Shown: positions 1 through 8,597 of the stretch, one piece after another | Layout of the letters: each line of letters begins with the position of its first letter | Numbering within the stretch: position 1 is the first letter of the stretch | Origin: Giesbergeria sp. | Lineage (GTDB): Bacteria; Pseudomonadota; Gammaproteobacteria; Burkholderiales; Burkholderiaceae_C | Direction of reading: 5' to 3' | NCBI GenBank assembly: GCA_023150295.1 | Contig: JAKLLE010000002.1 | Span: 29,053-93,052, forward strand | Length of the DNA: 64,000 nt | Position numbers and translations under genes: made by a program | The notes under the pieces: model-generated | Database searches by the model: none | Told to the model about the DNA's origin: nothing | Seen by the model: only the letters and a program-made list of their open reading frames with translations

Positions 1-1755
1 CGCCTGGCCTTTGCCGAGGCGCGCGAGCATGGCCAGGCCCTGGCTACCGAAGTGGTGTTCTCTCAGGGCGCACAGGTACGCATCACGGGCGACCTGCACA
101 TTGCCTTCATCACTCTGGGGCACGAGGGCGAGACCCCACAGCACCAGTACCTGTGCGCTGTCATCGACCAGGGCCCACTGCTGGCCGAGCGCGGCGCACT
201 GCAGGAGCGCAACGGGCAACTGCGCGCCAGCGAGAAGCGCCTGGAGGCGGTCATCAATTCGGCGCTGGACGCCATTGTGTGTGTGGATCAGCACCAGCGC
301 ATCACCGTGTTCAACCCCACGGCGGCGGTGCTGTTCCAGTGCAGCGCCAGCGATGCGCTGGGCAGCACTCTCGACCGCTTTCTGCCCGACGCCGCCCAGG
401 CGCTGGGCTTTGGCCAGCTCGCCACCCAGGCGGTGCTGGGCGAGATGATGGCGCGCACCGCTGCGGGCAAGGAGCTGTCGGTGGAGGTGAGCGTGTCCTT
501 TGAGCACCACGCCGACGGCCTGACCACCACCGTGTTTGCCCGTGACCTGACCAGCCGCAAGCGCGCCGAGGCCCAGCGCAGCGAGCTGGAGGCGCAATTG
601 CGCGAGTCCCACAAGATGCAGGCCGTGGGCACCATGGCCGGGGGCATTGCGCACGACTTCAACAACATCCTGGGCGCCATTCTGGGCAACGTGGAGCTGG
701 CCATGGCCGACTGCACGCCCGAATCCAGCGCCATGGTGAGCCTGCGCGAGATTCAAAAGGCCGGGCGCCGTGCGCGCGATCTGGTGCGCCAGATCCTTAC
801 CTTCAGCCGCAACGAGCCCCCACGGCTGGGCGCCGTGGACCTGGCCGAAGCCCTGCACGACACCGAACGCCTGCTGCGCGTGACGCTGCCCCCCACCGTG
901 GCCCTGCAAATCCACATTGCACCCCACCTGCCCACCGTACTGGCAGATGCCACCCAGGTGGAGCAGGCTCTGTTGAACCTGTGCACCAACGCCATTCATG
1001 CCATCGGCACCGCCAAGGGCACGGTGCGCGTGCAGGCCCTGCCCCTGCGCCCCGACACGGCGCTGTGCGACCGCCTGGGCCTGCCCACAGGCGACTATGT
1101 GGCCATCAGCGTGCACGACAACGGCCCCGGCATGGACGCCGCCACCCTGCAGCGCGTGTTTGAACCCTTTTTCACCACCAAGCCCGTGGGCCAGGGCACC
1201 GGCCTGGGGCTGGCGGTGGTGCATGGCGTGATGCGCACGCATGCGGGGGCCGTGGACGTGCACAGCACGCCGGGCGAAGGCAGTTGCTTCACGCTGTACT
1301 TCCCTGCCCAGGCCCAGGGCGCTGCCGCACCGGCCCCGGCAGAGCCTGCCGCACCGGCCCCGGTAGTCATGGCATTGCCGGCGCAACAGCATGTGATGTA
1401 TGTGGACGACGACCAGGCCCTGGTGTTCCTGGTGGAGCGTTTGTTGCGCCGCCGGGGCTACCGCACCAGCGGCTATACCGACCCCCTGGCCGCCCTGCAA
1501 GCCTTGCAGGCCGCGCCGCAGGATTGCCACCTGCTCGTGACAGACTACAACATGCCCGGCTACAGCGGCGTGGAGCTGCTGCAGGCAGTGCGCGAGATCC
1601 GGCCCGACCTGCCGGTGGCCTTGGCCTCGGGCTATGTCACCGCAGAGATCGAGCAGGCGGCCCTGGCCGCAGGGGCACGCGCCCTGATCCACAAACCCAA
1701 CGACGTGCAGGAGCTGTGCGACACCGTGGACCGGCTGATCCATGCCGCAGAGTGA
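1..1755 (+). CDS. Hybrid PAS sensor histidine kinase with C-terminal receiver domain (5' end outside window)
   Basis: The frame is open from the first base of the window, so the N-terminus is missing. The visible 584 codons hold a short linker helix, a PAS domain (about bases 240-560, starting at LEAVINSALDAIVCVD), an H-box with the phosphoacceptor His at bases 652-654 (GGIAHDFNNILG), an HATPase domain with N and G boxes (DNGPGMD, GQGTGLGLAVVHG), and a receiver domain from about base 1380 with acidic residues (YVDDDQ) and the phosphoacceptor Asp at 1543-1545 (VTDYNMPG). The family autophosphorylates on His and passes phosphate to the attached Asp, usually for onward relay. The AHDFNN style of H-box is typical of soluble PAS hybrid kinases. 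No output domain is visible. The stop overlaps the start of the next gene by 14 bp, which suggests coupled translation. The signal is unknown. Confidence 0.93.
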   Translation, partial: RLAFAEAREHGQALATEVVFSQGAQVRITGDLHIAFITLGHEGETPQHQYLCAVIDQGPLLAERGALQERNGQLRASEKRLEAVINSALDAIVCVDQHQRITVFNPTAAVLFQCSASDALGSTLDRFLPDAAQALGFGQLATQAVLGEMMARTAAGKELSVEVSVSFEHHADGLTTTVFARDLTSRKRAEAQRSELEAQLRESHKMQAVGTMAGGIAHDFNNILGAILGNVELAMADCTPESSAMVSLREIQKAGRRARDLVRQILTFSRNEPPRLGAVDLAEALHDTERLLRVTLPPTVALQIHIAPHLPTVLADATQVEQALLNLCTNAIHAIGTAKGTVRVQALPLRPDTALCDRLGLPTGDYVAISVHDNGPGMDAATLQRVFEPFFTTKPVGQGTGLGLAVVHGVMRTHAGAVDVHSTPGEGSCFTLYFPAQAQGAAAPAPAEPAAPAPVVMALPAQQHVMYVDDDQALVFLVERLLRRRGYRTSGYTDPLAALQALQAAPQDCHLLVTDYNMPGYSGVELLQAVREIRPDLPVALASGYVTAEIEQAALAAGARALIHKPNDVQELCDTVDRLIHAAE

Positions 1756-2422
1756 ACCGGGCTGCGCCCCAGGTGCTGCCGATGGCCTGCAATGCCTGCA
1801 TGAGGATTCACACCTGCTGGTGCTGGCCAAGCCGCCCGGCCTGCTGTGCGTGCCAGGGCGCGGACCCGACAAGCAAGACTGCCTGAGCGGCCGCGCACAG
1901 GCCCAATGGCCCGATGCGCTGGTGGTGCACCGGCTGGACCAGGCCACCTCCGGCCTGGTGCTGATGGCGCGCAGCGCCCAGGTGCAGCGCAGCTTGGGCC
2001 GCGCGTTCGAGCTGCGCCAGGTGCACAAACGCTACCTCGCCGTGGTGGCTGGCGCCTTGCCGCAAGCCGCAGGTGCCGCCTGGTCCACCATCGACCTGCC
2101 CATTGCCGCCGACTGGGAACGCCGCCCGCTGCGCACTATCAACCCCCACCTGGGCAAGCCCAGCCAGACGCGCTGGCGCGCGCTGGGCTACGACACCGCC
2201 ATCGACAGCAGCCGCGTGGAACTGGAACCCCTCACCGGCCGCACCCACCAGTTGCGTGTGCATCTGGCGGCCTTGGGCCACCCCATTCTGGGTGATGCGC
2301 TGTATGGCGACGGGTGCGTGCAAGCCCGTGCACCGCGCCTGCTGCTGCACGCGCAGTGGCTGGCGTTCGAGCACCCTGGCACTGGCCAGTGGGTGGAGTT
2401 CACCTTACCTGCTCCGTTCTGA
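1742..2422 (+). CDS. RluA-family RNA pseudouridine synthase
   Basis: Converts a specific uridine in rRNA and/or tRNA to pseudouridine. The 226-residue protein has the family catalytic motif HRLDQATSG at residues 63-71, with the nucleophilic Asp at 66, and the second signature RTHQLRVHL at 167-175. There is no N-terminal S4 domain, and the length fits RluA itself (219 aa in E. coli) better than RluC or RluD, so a 23S/tRNA RluA-like specificity is plausible but not proven. The ATG lies inside the last codons of the upstream kinase. The gene ends 5 bp before the end of a convergent GGDEF gene, with no room for a separate terminator. Confidence 0.9.
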   Translation: MPQSEPGCAPGAADGLQCLHEDSHLLVLAKPPGLLCVPGRGPDKQDCLSGRAQAQWPDALVVHRLDQATSGLVLMARSAQVQRSLGRAFELRQVHKRYLAVVAGALPQAAGAAWSTIDLPIAADWERRPLRTINPHLGKPSQTRWRALGYDTAIDSSRVELEPLTGRTHQLRVHLAALGHPILGDALYGDGCVQARAPRLLLHAQWLAFEHPGTGQWVEFTLPAPF

Positions 2423-2427
2423 CGGCG

Positions 2428-3414
2428 CTACACGTCGGCGCAGCACTGCACGTTGTTGCGCCCCGTCTCCTTGGCCCGGTAGAGCGCCTTGTCGGCCCGG
2501 TTGACCAGCTGCTCGAACGTCAGTCCCGCCCCCTGAACCAGCGTGGCCACGCCGATGCTGACGGTGACCGAAGTGCTGGCGCCCTCTTCGTTGACCGCCA
2601 CCACCTGCGATGCCACCCCTTGGCGCAGCGATTCCGCCAGGTGCAGCGCACCGGCGCTGTCGGTCTCGGGCAGCACGAGCACGAACTCCTCTCCCCCGAA
2701 TCGGGCGACAGTATCCACCCCGGCGCGGGTGCGTGCGGCGCAGGCATCCGCCACGGCACAGATCACGCGGTCGCCCGCAAAATGTCCCCAGGCATCGTTG
2801 ACGTTCTTGAACAGGTCGATGTCCACCACCATGACCGATAGCGGATGTCCAAAGCGCTCGGCCCGCAGGCATTCTTTCTCGCCCAGCTCCATCAGGGTGC
2901 GCCGGTTGGACAACCCCGTCAGGGCGTCGTTGGCCGCCAGCAGCTGCAGCGTGGTGTTGAGCTGTTGCAGCAGGGCGTTTTGCTCTACCAACTGGCGGTT
3001 GATCTGGGCGATCTCGTCCTCCTGGCGTTTGCGGTCGTCGATGTTGAAGGTCACGCCAATCAAGCGCTGGCCGGGCGAAGCACTCTTGCCGTCCATGATG
3101 CGGCCGTAGTTGGCAAACCAGACCCATTCGCCCTGCTTGGAACGCAGGCGGAACTCACACCGATACTGCGCCGTGCAGCCCGAAAGATGGTCTTCAATCG
3201 CACTTTGGACGCGCGGCAGGTCGTCCGGATGAACCAGCCCGTAGGTGCCCCGCACATCTGCGGCAATCTCCTCCTCGGTAAAGCCCAGTTCCGCGAAGGT
3301 CTTGCTGGCCTTGCGCGTCACCTCACCGGTCAGCAGGTTGTTCTCCCACAGATCCAGGCCGGCGGCCTCCAGGGCCAGTTCCAGCCGTTCCTTGTTCAGG
3401 TCCGTTTCGTCCAT
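2428..3414 (-). CDS. PAS-GGDEF diguanylate cyclase
   Basis: Likely makes cyclic di-GMP from two GTP. In the 328-residue product, a PAS domain (about residues 12-130) is followed by a heptad-like linker (132-160) and a GGDEF domain with an intact GGEEF active site at 240-244. The product-inhibition I-site, normally RxxD five residues upstream, reads AGVD (231-234), so feedback inhibition by c-di-GMP is probably lost. An upstream in-frame extension exists, but the ATG at 3412-3414 starts directly before a typical amphipathic PAS helix (MDETDLNKERLELALEAAG), so I chose it. There is no membrane segment, so it is cytosolic. A PilZ receptor is encoded 1.7 kb away. Divergent from the SDR gene at 3517. 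Confidence 0.9.
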   Translation of the reverse strand: MDETDLNKERLELALEAAGLDLWENNLLTGEVTRKASKTFAELGFTEEEIAADVRGTYGLVHPDDLPRVQSAIEDHLSGCTAQYRCEFRLRSKQGEWVWFANYGRIMDGKSASPGQRLIGVTFNIDDRKRQEDEIAQINRQLVEQNALLQQLNTTLQLLAANDALTGLSNRRTLMELGEKECLRAERFGHPLSVMVVDIDLFKNVNDAWGHFAGDRVICAVADACAARTRAGVDTVARFGGEEFVLVLPETDSAGALHLAESLRQGVASQVVAVNEEGASTSVTVSIGVATLVQGAGLTFEQLVNRADKALYRAKETGRNNVQCCADV

Positions 3415-3516
3415 GGATCGCGGCGTCCGATTGGCATTGAATTTGGCATTGGATGGTGCATGGCGTGTGCCATGCACCGGGCGACAACAGTATGGCCGCA
3501 AGGGTACCATTGCACG

Positions 3517-4275
3517 ATGCCCAAACACCTCACCATCCTCACCGGCGCCTCGCGCGGCATGGGCCTGGCCATGGCGCGGCAGTTGCTGCGCCCCGGCCAC
3601 ACCTTGCTCTGCATCTCGCGCAGCACCCACAGCACGCTGGCCCAGGAAGCCTCCGCCCAGGGCTGCACGCTGGAATCATGGGAGCAAGACCTCGCACAGC
3701 CTGAGCAGGCGGCCACACGCCTGCGCGAATGGCTGCAGCGCACGGCGGCCGGTGCTTATGCCAGCGCCACCCTCATCAACAACGCGGGCGTGATTCCGCC
3801 GATTGCCCCACTGTCGGCCAGCGCAGCGGCAGACCTGGCCATGGCACTGCGCGTGGGACTGGAAGCACCCATGCTGCTGTGCGCCGCCTTTCTGGGCGCC
3901 ACCAAGGGCTGGGGCGTGCCGCGCAAGGTGCTGAACATCTCGTCCGGCCTGGGACGGCGGCCCATGGCGTCGCAGGCCGCCTATTGCGCAGCCAAGGCGG
4001 GCATGGACCATTTCACCCGCTGCATGGCACTGGACGAAACGCGCAAGCCCCTGGGCGCCAAGGTGTGCTCGCTGGCGCCGGGCGTGATCGATACCGACAT
4101 GCAGGTGCAGTTGCGTTCCGCAGCGCCGGAGGCCTTTCCGGATGTACAGAACTTTGCCCAACTGCAAAGCAGCGGCATGCTCAGCAGCGCACCAGAGGCC
4201 GCCGCCCGCGTCCTGGCCTGGCTGGATCGCCCCGACTTTGGCGCCCAGCCCGTGGCCGACGTGCGCGAGGCCTGA
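3517..4275 (+). CDS. SDR-family NAD(P)-dependent oxidoreductase
   Basis: Classical short-chain dehydrogenase of 252 residues. The Rossmann cofactor motif TGASRGMG is at residues 9-16, NNAG at 88-91, the catalytic Ser near 142-143, and the YxxxK pair at Tyr156/Lys160 (YCAAK). The Rossmann start and the Asn-Asn-Ala-Gly turn place it near sepiapterin/benzil-reductase-like SDRs, but the substrate cannot be read from sequence. The frame is open far upstream; the ATG at 3517 is chosen because it starts a standard SDR N-terminus (MPKHLTILTGAS). It shares a divergent 102-bp intergenic region with the GGDEF gene. A dispersed repeat copy and a strong hairpin follow its stop. Confidence 0.88.
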   Translation: MPKHLTILTGASRGMGLAMARQLLRPGHTLLCISRSTHSTLAQEASAQGCTLESWEQDLAQPEQAATRLREWLQRTAAGAYASATLINNAGVIPPIAPLSASAAADLAMALRVGLEAPMLLCAAFLGATKGWGVPRKVLNISSGLGRRPMASQAAYCAAKAGMDHFTRCMALDETRKPLGAKVCSLAPGVIDTDMQVQLRSAAPEAFPDVQNFAQLQSSGMLSSAPEAAARVLAWLDRPDFGAQPVADVREA

Positions 4276-4300
4276 GGGCCGCTACACCCTCGGCCACTAA

Positions 4301-4363
4301 TTGCTATTGTTTTGATAGCTGCTTGCGCTTTGCCATCATCCGCTGGAGTCCATTTTTATCATT
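4301..4363 (+). repeat. Dispersed repeat family 1, copy A (intergenic)
   Basis: Full-length, well-preserved copy: TTGCTAT, a spacer, ATAGCTGCTTGCGCTT, a variable loop, then CGCTGGAGTCC and a T-rich tail. The left part holds a short inverted repeat (GCTAT...ATAGC) and the GCGC/GCGC arms are also inverted. It lies just after the SDR stop. Seven further copies are listed in this window. Confidence 0.8.
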
Positions 4364-4385
4364 ATTTTTGGCTTCAACCCCCAAT

Positions 4386-4418
4386 GTACAAAGGCCCCGC
4401 GTTGCGGGGCCTTTGTAC
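4386..4418. terminator. Perfect 15-bp hairpin between convergent genes
   Basis: GTACAAAGGCCCCGC and its exact inverse complement are separated by only three bases (gtt). It sits between the SDR gene (+) and the universal stress protein gene (-), so it can act as a bidirectional terminator. Neither side has a clear T-run beyond the stem, but the stem arms themselves contain CTTTGT. Confidence 0.75.
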
Positions 4419-4463
4419 TGGGTTGACCGCCCCCCAGGGGGCAGAACCTGCTGGCGTGGCCGT

Positions 4464-4901
4464 TCAGTCGCGCACCACCAGCACGGGCACATGCACCGCG
4501 CCGAGCACGCGTTGGGTGACGCTGCCCAGCACCAACCGCTCAATCCCACGGCGACCATGGGAGCCCATCACGATCAGGTCGGCGCCGGTGCTCTCCAGTG
4601 CGCGCGAGATGCCTTCCTGCACGGCATGGCCCTCGCCCACCACCGTGCTGGCCTCGATGCCAGCCTCTTGCATGGCCTTCTTGGCAGCATCCAGCGCAGA
4701 GTTGGCCTCTGACGTGGCCGCGCTGAGGTACTGCGCCTGGCCGTAGGCAAAATCGGCGCCCACGCCAGTGAAGGGGTACGGGTCGATCACATACAGAATG
4801 GTCACCGCGCTGCCAAAGGTCTTGGCCAGACCGGCCGCCTTGGACACGGCCATCATCGAAGTGGGCGAACCATCGACGGGAACCAGAATGTGCTTGAACA
4901 T
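4464..4901 (-). CDS. Universal stress protein (UspA family)
   Basis: Single-domain Usp of 145 residues starting MFKHILVPVDGS. It keeps the ATP-binding signature G-x2-G-x9-G(S/T): Gly113, Gly116 and Gly126-Ser127 (GSHGRRGIERLVLGS), so it is expected to be an ATP-binding, UspA/MJ0577-type cytosolic protein. The start at 4899-4901 is supported by an AAGGAG Shine-Dalgarno element a few bases upstream. It is monocistronic, with an upstream region shared with no other gene. Such proteins accumulate under starvation or respiratory stress; the regulation here is not visible. Confidence 0.92.
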   Translation of the reverse strand: MFKHILVPVDGSPTSMMAVSKAAGLAKTFGSAVTILYVIDPYPFTGVGADFAYGQAQYLSAATSEANSALDAAKKAMQEAGIEASTVVGEGHAVQEGISRALESTGADLIVMGSHGRRGIERLVLGSVTQRVLGAVHVPVLVVRD

Positions 4902-5129
4902 GGTTTTCTCCTTGAGCGTTGATCGGCACCCCACGCCAGCCCTGGCTTGCCTCGCTGGCGCGGTGACTTGCACTCCAGTGTAGCGCCAGCACCCGCCAGG
5001 GCAAGCCTGCAGAAGCCGGATTCATCGCGCCGCGATTTGCCCCATGGAACACGCGCAAACCCCAGCCCCAAGCAGGCAGCCCAGGTGTAGCATGTAACAG
5101 TTGCTCCAACCACCAACGGGTACCCAGCC

Positions 5130-5492
5130 ATGCCCCACGAACGCCGCCACTTTATCCGCGTCACCTTCGACGCCCCCGCGCAACTCACCACCAGCGAGGG
5201 CAGCTTCAGCGTGCATGTGCTGGACCTGTCGCTCAAGGGGGCACTGGTGGTTTTGTCCTCCGACGTGTATCTGGAGTCCGGTGCACTGTGCCAACTGGTC
5301 GTCCCCCTGACCAGCACCCACGACCACATCGCCATGTCCACCGAGGTGGCCCATGTGGAAGGCCGATGCGCAGGCCTGCTGTGCCACTCGATCGACCTGG
5401 ACAGCGTGACCCACCTGCGCCGCCTGATCGAGCTTCAGTTGGGCGCGCCCCATCTGTTGGATCGCGATCTGGCCGAACTCACGGCCTCCTGA
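5130..5492 (+). CDS. PilZ domain c-di-GMP-binding protein
   Basis: Stand-alone PilZ domain of 120 residues. The two c-di-GMP contacts are present: RxxxR at Arg6-Arg10 (RRHFIR) and DxSxxG at Asp32-Ser34-Gly37 (DLSLKG). The rest is predicted beta-barrel plus a C-terminal helix. As a single domain it probably acts as an adaptor binding another protein when c-di-GMP rises; the partner is unknown. The PAS-GGDEF protein encoded at 2428-3414 is a nearby possible source of the ligand, but they are not in one operon. Confidence 0.9.
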   Translation: MPHERRHFIRVTFDAPAQLTTSEGSFSVHVLDLSLKGALVVLSSDVYLESGALCQLVVPLTSTHDHIAMSTEVAHVEGRCAGLLCHSIDLDSVTHLRRLIELQLGAPHLLDRDLAELTAS

Positions 5493-5514
5493 GGCCGCAT
5501 GGCCCCGGCACCGC

Positions 5515-7203
5515 TCAGGCCGTGACCTCGCGCTCCTGCAGCAGGCGCCACATCACCTTGCCGCTGCCGCTTTTGGGCAGCGCCTGCACGAACTGCACCG
5601 TGCGCGGCACCTTGTACACCGCCATGTTCTCGCGGCACCAGTCGATGATTTCCTGCTCAGTGGTATGCGCATGGTCGGGCCGCAGAACGACCACGGCCTT
5701 CACGCTCTCGCCACGGTAGTCGTCCTTGGTGGAGATGACGCAGGCCTCCTGGATGGCCGGGTGCCGGAACATCAGTGACTCCACTTCTGCAGGCCAGACC
5801 TTGAAGCCCGAGGCATTGATCATGCGCTTGAGGCGATCCGTAATGAAGAAGTAGCCATCCGCATCCACCTTGCCCAGGTCGCCCGACCGGAAAAAGCGCT
5901 TTCCCTCCAGCTCGACGAACACTGCCTCGGTGGCCTCGGGCCGCTTCCAGTACCCATCGAACACCTGGGGGCCGTGGATCAGGATTTCGCCCTGTTCACC
6001 CACAGGCATCTGTTGCAGGGTGTCGGGGTCCACCACGCGCGCATCGGTGCCCATGAAGGGGATACCCAGGCACTGCTGTTTGGGTTGGTCCGGTGGGTTG
6101 CTGTGCGACGGCGCTGCGGTCTCGGTCAGGCCATACCCTTCGGCGTAGCGCAACCCGTACTGGTCCTGCAGACGCTGGGCCACCGCCTGCGGCATGGCGG
6201 CACCGCCTCCACCGATGTAGTTGAGGCTGGAGAGGTCGAACTGTGCGAAGTTTGGGCTGGCCATCAGGTCGATGACCATGGTGGGGATATTGGTCCAGGA
6301 GGTGACCTTCCAGCGCGAGATCAAACGTCCTGCCAGATCGCGGTCCCAGCGCGGCATGATGACCAGCGTGCCGCCACTGAAAATGGTGGCATGCATCATG
6401 CTGACCATGCCAGTGATATGGAACATAGGCACCACGGCCAGCGTCACGTTCTCGGACGTCGCATTGCCCCACAGGCTGCTGGCCACGGCGTTGTGCATCA
6501 GCGTGCGGTGCGGGTGCATGCACCCCTTGGGCAGCCCCGTGGTGCCGCTGGTGTAAGGCAGCACTGCCAGGTCATCGGGGCCGACCAGCAAGTCTGGCGC
6601 GGGGTCTGAACAAGCCAAGGCCTGCTGCCAGGTATGCACCGCACCGCCATCCAGTGCGGGCAGTCCATGTTCCGTGCAAAGCCAGTCTTTCCATGCTGCA
6701 GGGGGTGCATCGCTACCGTCTACATCCAGATCGAACGCATCGGTGAAATGCGTGACCAGCAGGTGTTGCAAGCGCTGGTCAGGCGCCAAGGCATTGCTGG
6801 CCTGTGCCAGTTCAGCCGCCAGATCGGCCGTGGTGATGGCCACGCGAGCCTGCGGATCCGTGATGTAGTGCTTGAGCTCCTCAGCCCGGTTCATCGGATT
6901 GACCGGCACCACCACCGCATTGGCCCGCAGGATCGCAAAGTGGGCCAGCACCAGTTGCGGGCAGTTCTGCATGCACAGCAGCACGCGGTCGCCTTTGCGC
7001 ACACCAAGGCGGTGTAGGCAGGCAGCCATGCGCTGCGCCCCCGCCGCCAAGGCACCGTAGCCCATCGTGCGACCAAAAAACACCAGAGCAGGCTTGTCGG
7101 GATAGCGCCTGGCACTGATCGCCAGGTTGTCCCACAGCGGCGTCTGCGGCGGAACGATGGAATGCGGAAGCCTGCGAGGCCAGAAGCGGTGGTGCGAATT
7201 CAT
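5515..7203 (-). CDS. Long-chain fatty acid--CoA ligase (AMP-forming)
   Basis: Acyl-adenylate-forming enzyme of 562 residues that activates a carboxylic acid with ATP and transfers it to CoA. It has the P-loop-like A3 motif YTSGTTGLPKG (217-227), the downstream FRSGDLGKVDADGYFF and DRLKRMINASGFKVWP hinge region, and a C-terminal GSGKVMWRL containing the catalytic Lys. Overall layout matches medium/long-chain fatty acyl-CoA synthetases, but chain length is inferred. The ATG at 7201-7203 has an AAGGAG element at good spacing, so an in-frame extension of 21 codons upstream was not used. It is transcribed alone and divergently from the unknown gene at 7449. Confidence 0.88.
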   Translation of the reverse strand: MNSHHRFWPRRLPHSIVPPQTPLWDNLAISARRYPDKPALVFFGRTMGYGALAAGAQRMAACLHRLGVRKGDRVLLCMQNCPQLVLAHFAILRANAVVVPVNPMNRAEELKHYITDPQARVAITTADLAAELAQASNALAPDQRLQHLLVTHFTDAFDLDVDGSDAPPAAWKDWLCTEHGLPALDGGAVHTWQQALACSDPAPDLLVGPDDLAVLPYTSGTTGLPKGCMHPHRTLMHNAVASSLWGNATSENVTLAVVPMFHITGMVSMMHATIFSGGTLVIMPRWDRDLAGRLISRWKVTSWTNIPTMVIDLMASPNFAQFDLSSLNYIGGGGAAMPQAVAQRLQDQYGLRYAEGYGLTETAAPSHSNPPDQPKQQCLGIPFMGTDARVVDPDTLQQMPVGEQGEILIHGPQVFDGYWKRPEATEAVFVELEGKRFFRSGDLGKVDADGYFFITDRLKRMINASGFKVWPAEVESLMFRHPAIQEACVISTKDDYRGESVKAVVVLRPDHAHTTEQEIIDWCRENMAVYKVPRTVQFVQALPKSGSGKVMWRLLQEREVTA

Positions 7204-7448
7204 GGGCAACTCCTTGTGCCATCGCAGTCTAGGGATTGCTGGGCCCAGGCCATCGCGGGTTTCCACCTGCTGTTTGTCGCATCGGCGTCAACACTCCCAT
7301 CCGTTGAACAAAGACGTTTTAGGAGCGCTCATCCGCCTTTGGGATTTGCTCCAAACCACCGAACATCGTGCTACGGATTGATGGGATACCTGATCCGCCC
7401 TCTTGGCGTCACCCATCAATCAAGACCCGTCGATGAAGGAGACAGAAC

Positions 7449-8309
7449 ATGCTTGATGTATCCCAAGCCACCTCCCTGTTGCAGTCTTTGGGCATCAGCA
7501 GCTCCGTTGCCAACAAGGCCGTTGAGCGAAGCGCCCAAAGTGCGGGAACAGATGCACAGGCATTCCTCAAAATCCTTCAGCAAAACCTGAAGGAACTCAC
7601 CGCATCCACACCGTCTTCTGCCTCCGCAGGTGCCGTGCGATCCCAATTGTCAACCGGTACAAGCAGCGCGAGCCAGGCTGAAAACGCGACCAACGCTGCT
7701 GCAACAGCCAGCACGGTGAAGGCTCCGTTTGGCAATTTTCAGGAATTCAAAGAGTGGGAAAAAGGACTTGGCGATACCTTTGCCAAAGACTACAAGGCTC
7801 CGGACTACGTCAAAACAATCGCTCTTACCCTGAGCGGTGGCGACAGCGACGCATTCAAGCGCTACATGTTCTTCAAAAACAATCCGCAGTACGCCGTGGA
7901 CTATGAGTCCATCCGCGATGGCAACCTGTCGAAATTTCCCACCGATGGATCGACATTGATCAAATCAGATCTGTCCAAGATGGACACGGAAACTGCGGTC
8001 TATTACAAAAAGGATCCCAGTCAACTGCAGGCTGCGGAAGGCTTCAACATGGATCCCACGCTGCTGAAAAAGCGCATGGAGGGCGATACCCAGGGCGGCA
8101 ACGACCCTGAATGGCTGACAAATCACAAATGGACGGCGACAGGCGTCATCGAAAGCAACAACCGCGCGATGTATGCACAAGCCAGTTTCATCGGATTGGA
8201 TGGCAAGGGCGCAGACAACTACCGCCTGGCAAAATACGACAACGCCACCGGTCGCATCATCGATTTTGATGGTCGATCCTACGATCCCATCACCGGCGAA
8301 GAGGCTTAA
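7449..8309 (+). CDS. Unrecognised 286-aa protein, Ser/Ala-rich N-terminus
   Basis: I do not recognise this gene. A good AAGGAG site precedes the ATG. Residues 1-50 look helical (MLDVSQATSLLQSLGISSS; AQAFLKILQQNLKEL), residues 50-90 are a low-complexity Ser/Ala/Thr linker, and the remaining 190 residues are a polar, probably globular domain rich in Asp, Lys and Tyr. It has no signal peptide, membrane span or Cys. The DNA is visibly more A/T-rich than its neighbours and the codons are less biased, which suggests acquisition. The layout (short helical head, disordered linker, soluble domain) resembles secreted or flagellum-associated proteins, but that is only an impression. Confidence 0.7.
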   Translation: MLDVSQATSLLQSLGISSSVANKAVERSAQSAGTDAQAFLKILQQNLKELTASTPSSASAGAVRSQLSTGTSSASQAENATNAAATASTVKAPFGNFQEFKEWEKGLGDTFAKDYKAPDYVKTIALTLSGGDSDAFKRYMFFKNNPQYAVDYESIRDGNLSKFPTDGSTLIKSDLSKMDTETAVYYKKDPSQLQAAEGFNMDPTLLKKRMEGDTQGGNDPEWLTNHKWTATGVIESNNRAMYAQASFIGLDGKGADNYRLAKYDNATGRIIDFDGRSYDPITGEEA

Positions 8310-8597
8310 CCATGGTGGCTGGGTAGCCATCCAAACCGCAGGCCGTGGGCAAGCCAAGGGTGATAGTCGCTTGCTCACGCCAGATCCAGAAGACCACTGT
8401 GACAAACGTCCCGAGCAGTTTCAAATGGTCTTTTATGAAGCCGCATCGCTGTGTTGCAGCTGATAAGGCGTCTGAGCGTGTGAGGATCGTCTTTCAAAAC
8501 CACTTGGTCAAATACGTTGCTGGTTGAGCTGCTTACCTGGGGGAGCCCCGCGCATGAGAAAATCGCGGGTTATTCAGAACACTCAGGATTGCACACC

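Noticed and set aside
8524..8597. Upstream start for prfB in the main frame
   Set aside because: This would bypass the frameshift, but the true N-terminus ([11 protein letters not shown]...) and the CTTTGAC signal lie in the other frame, as in other bacteria.
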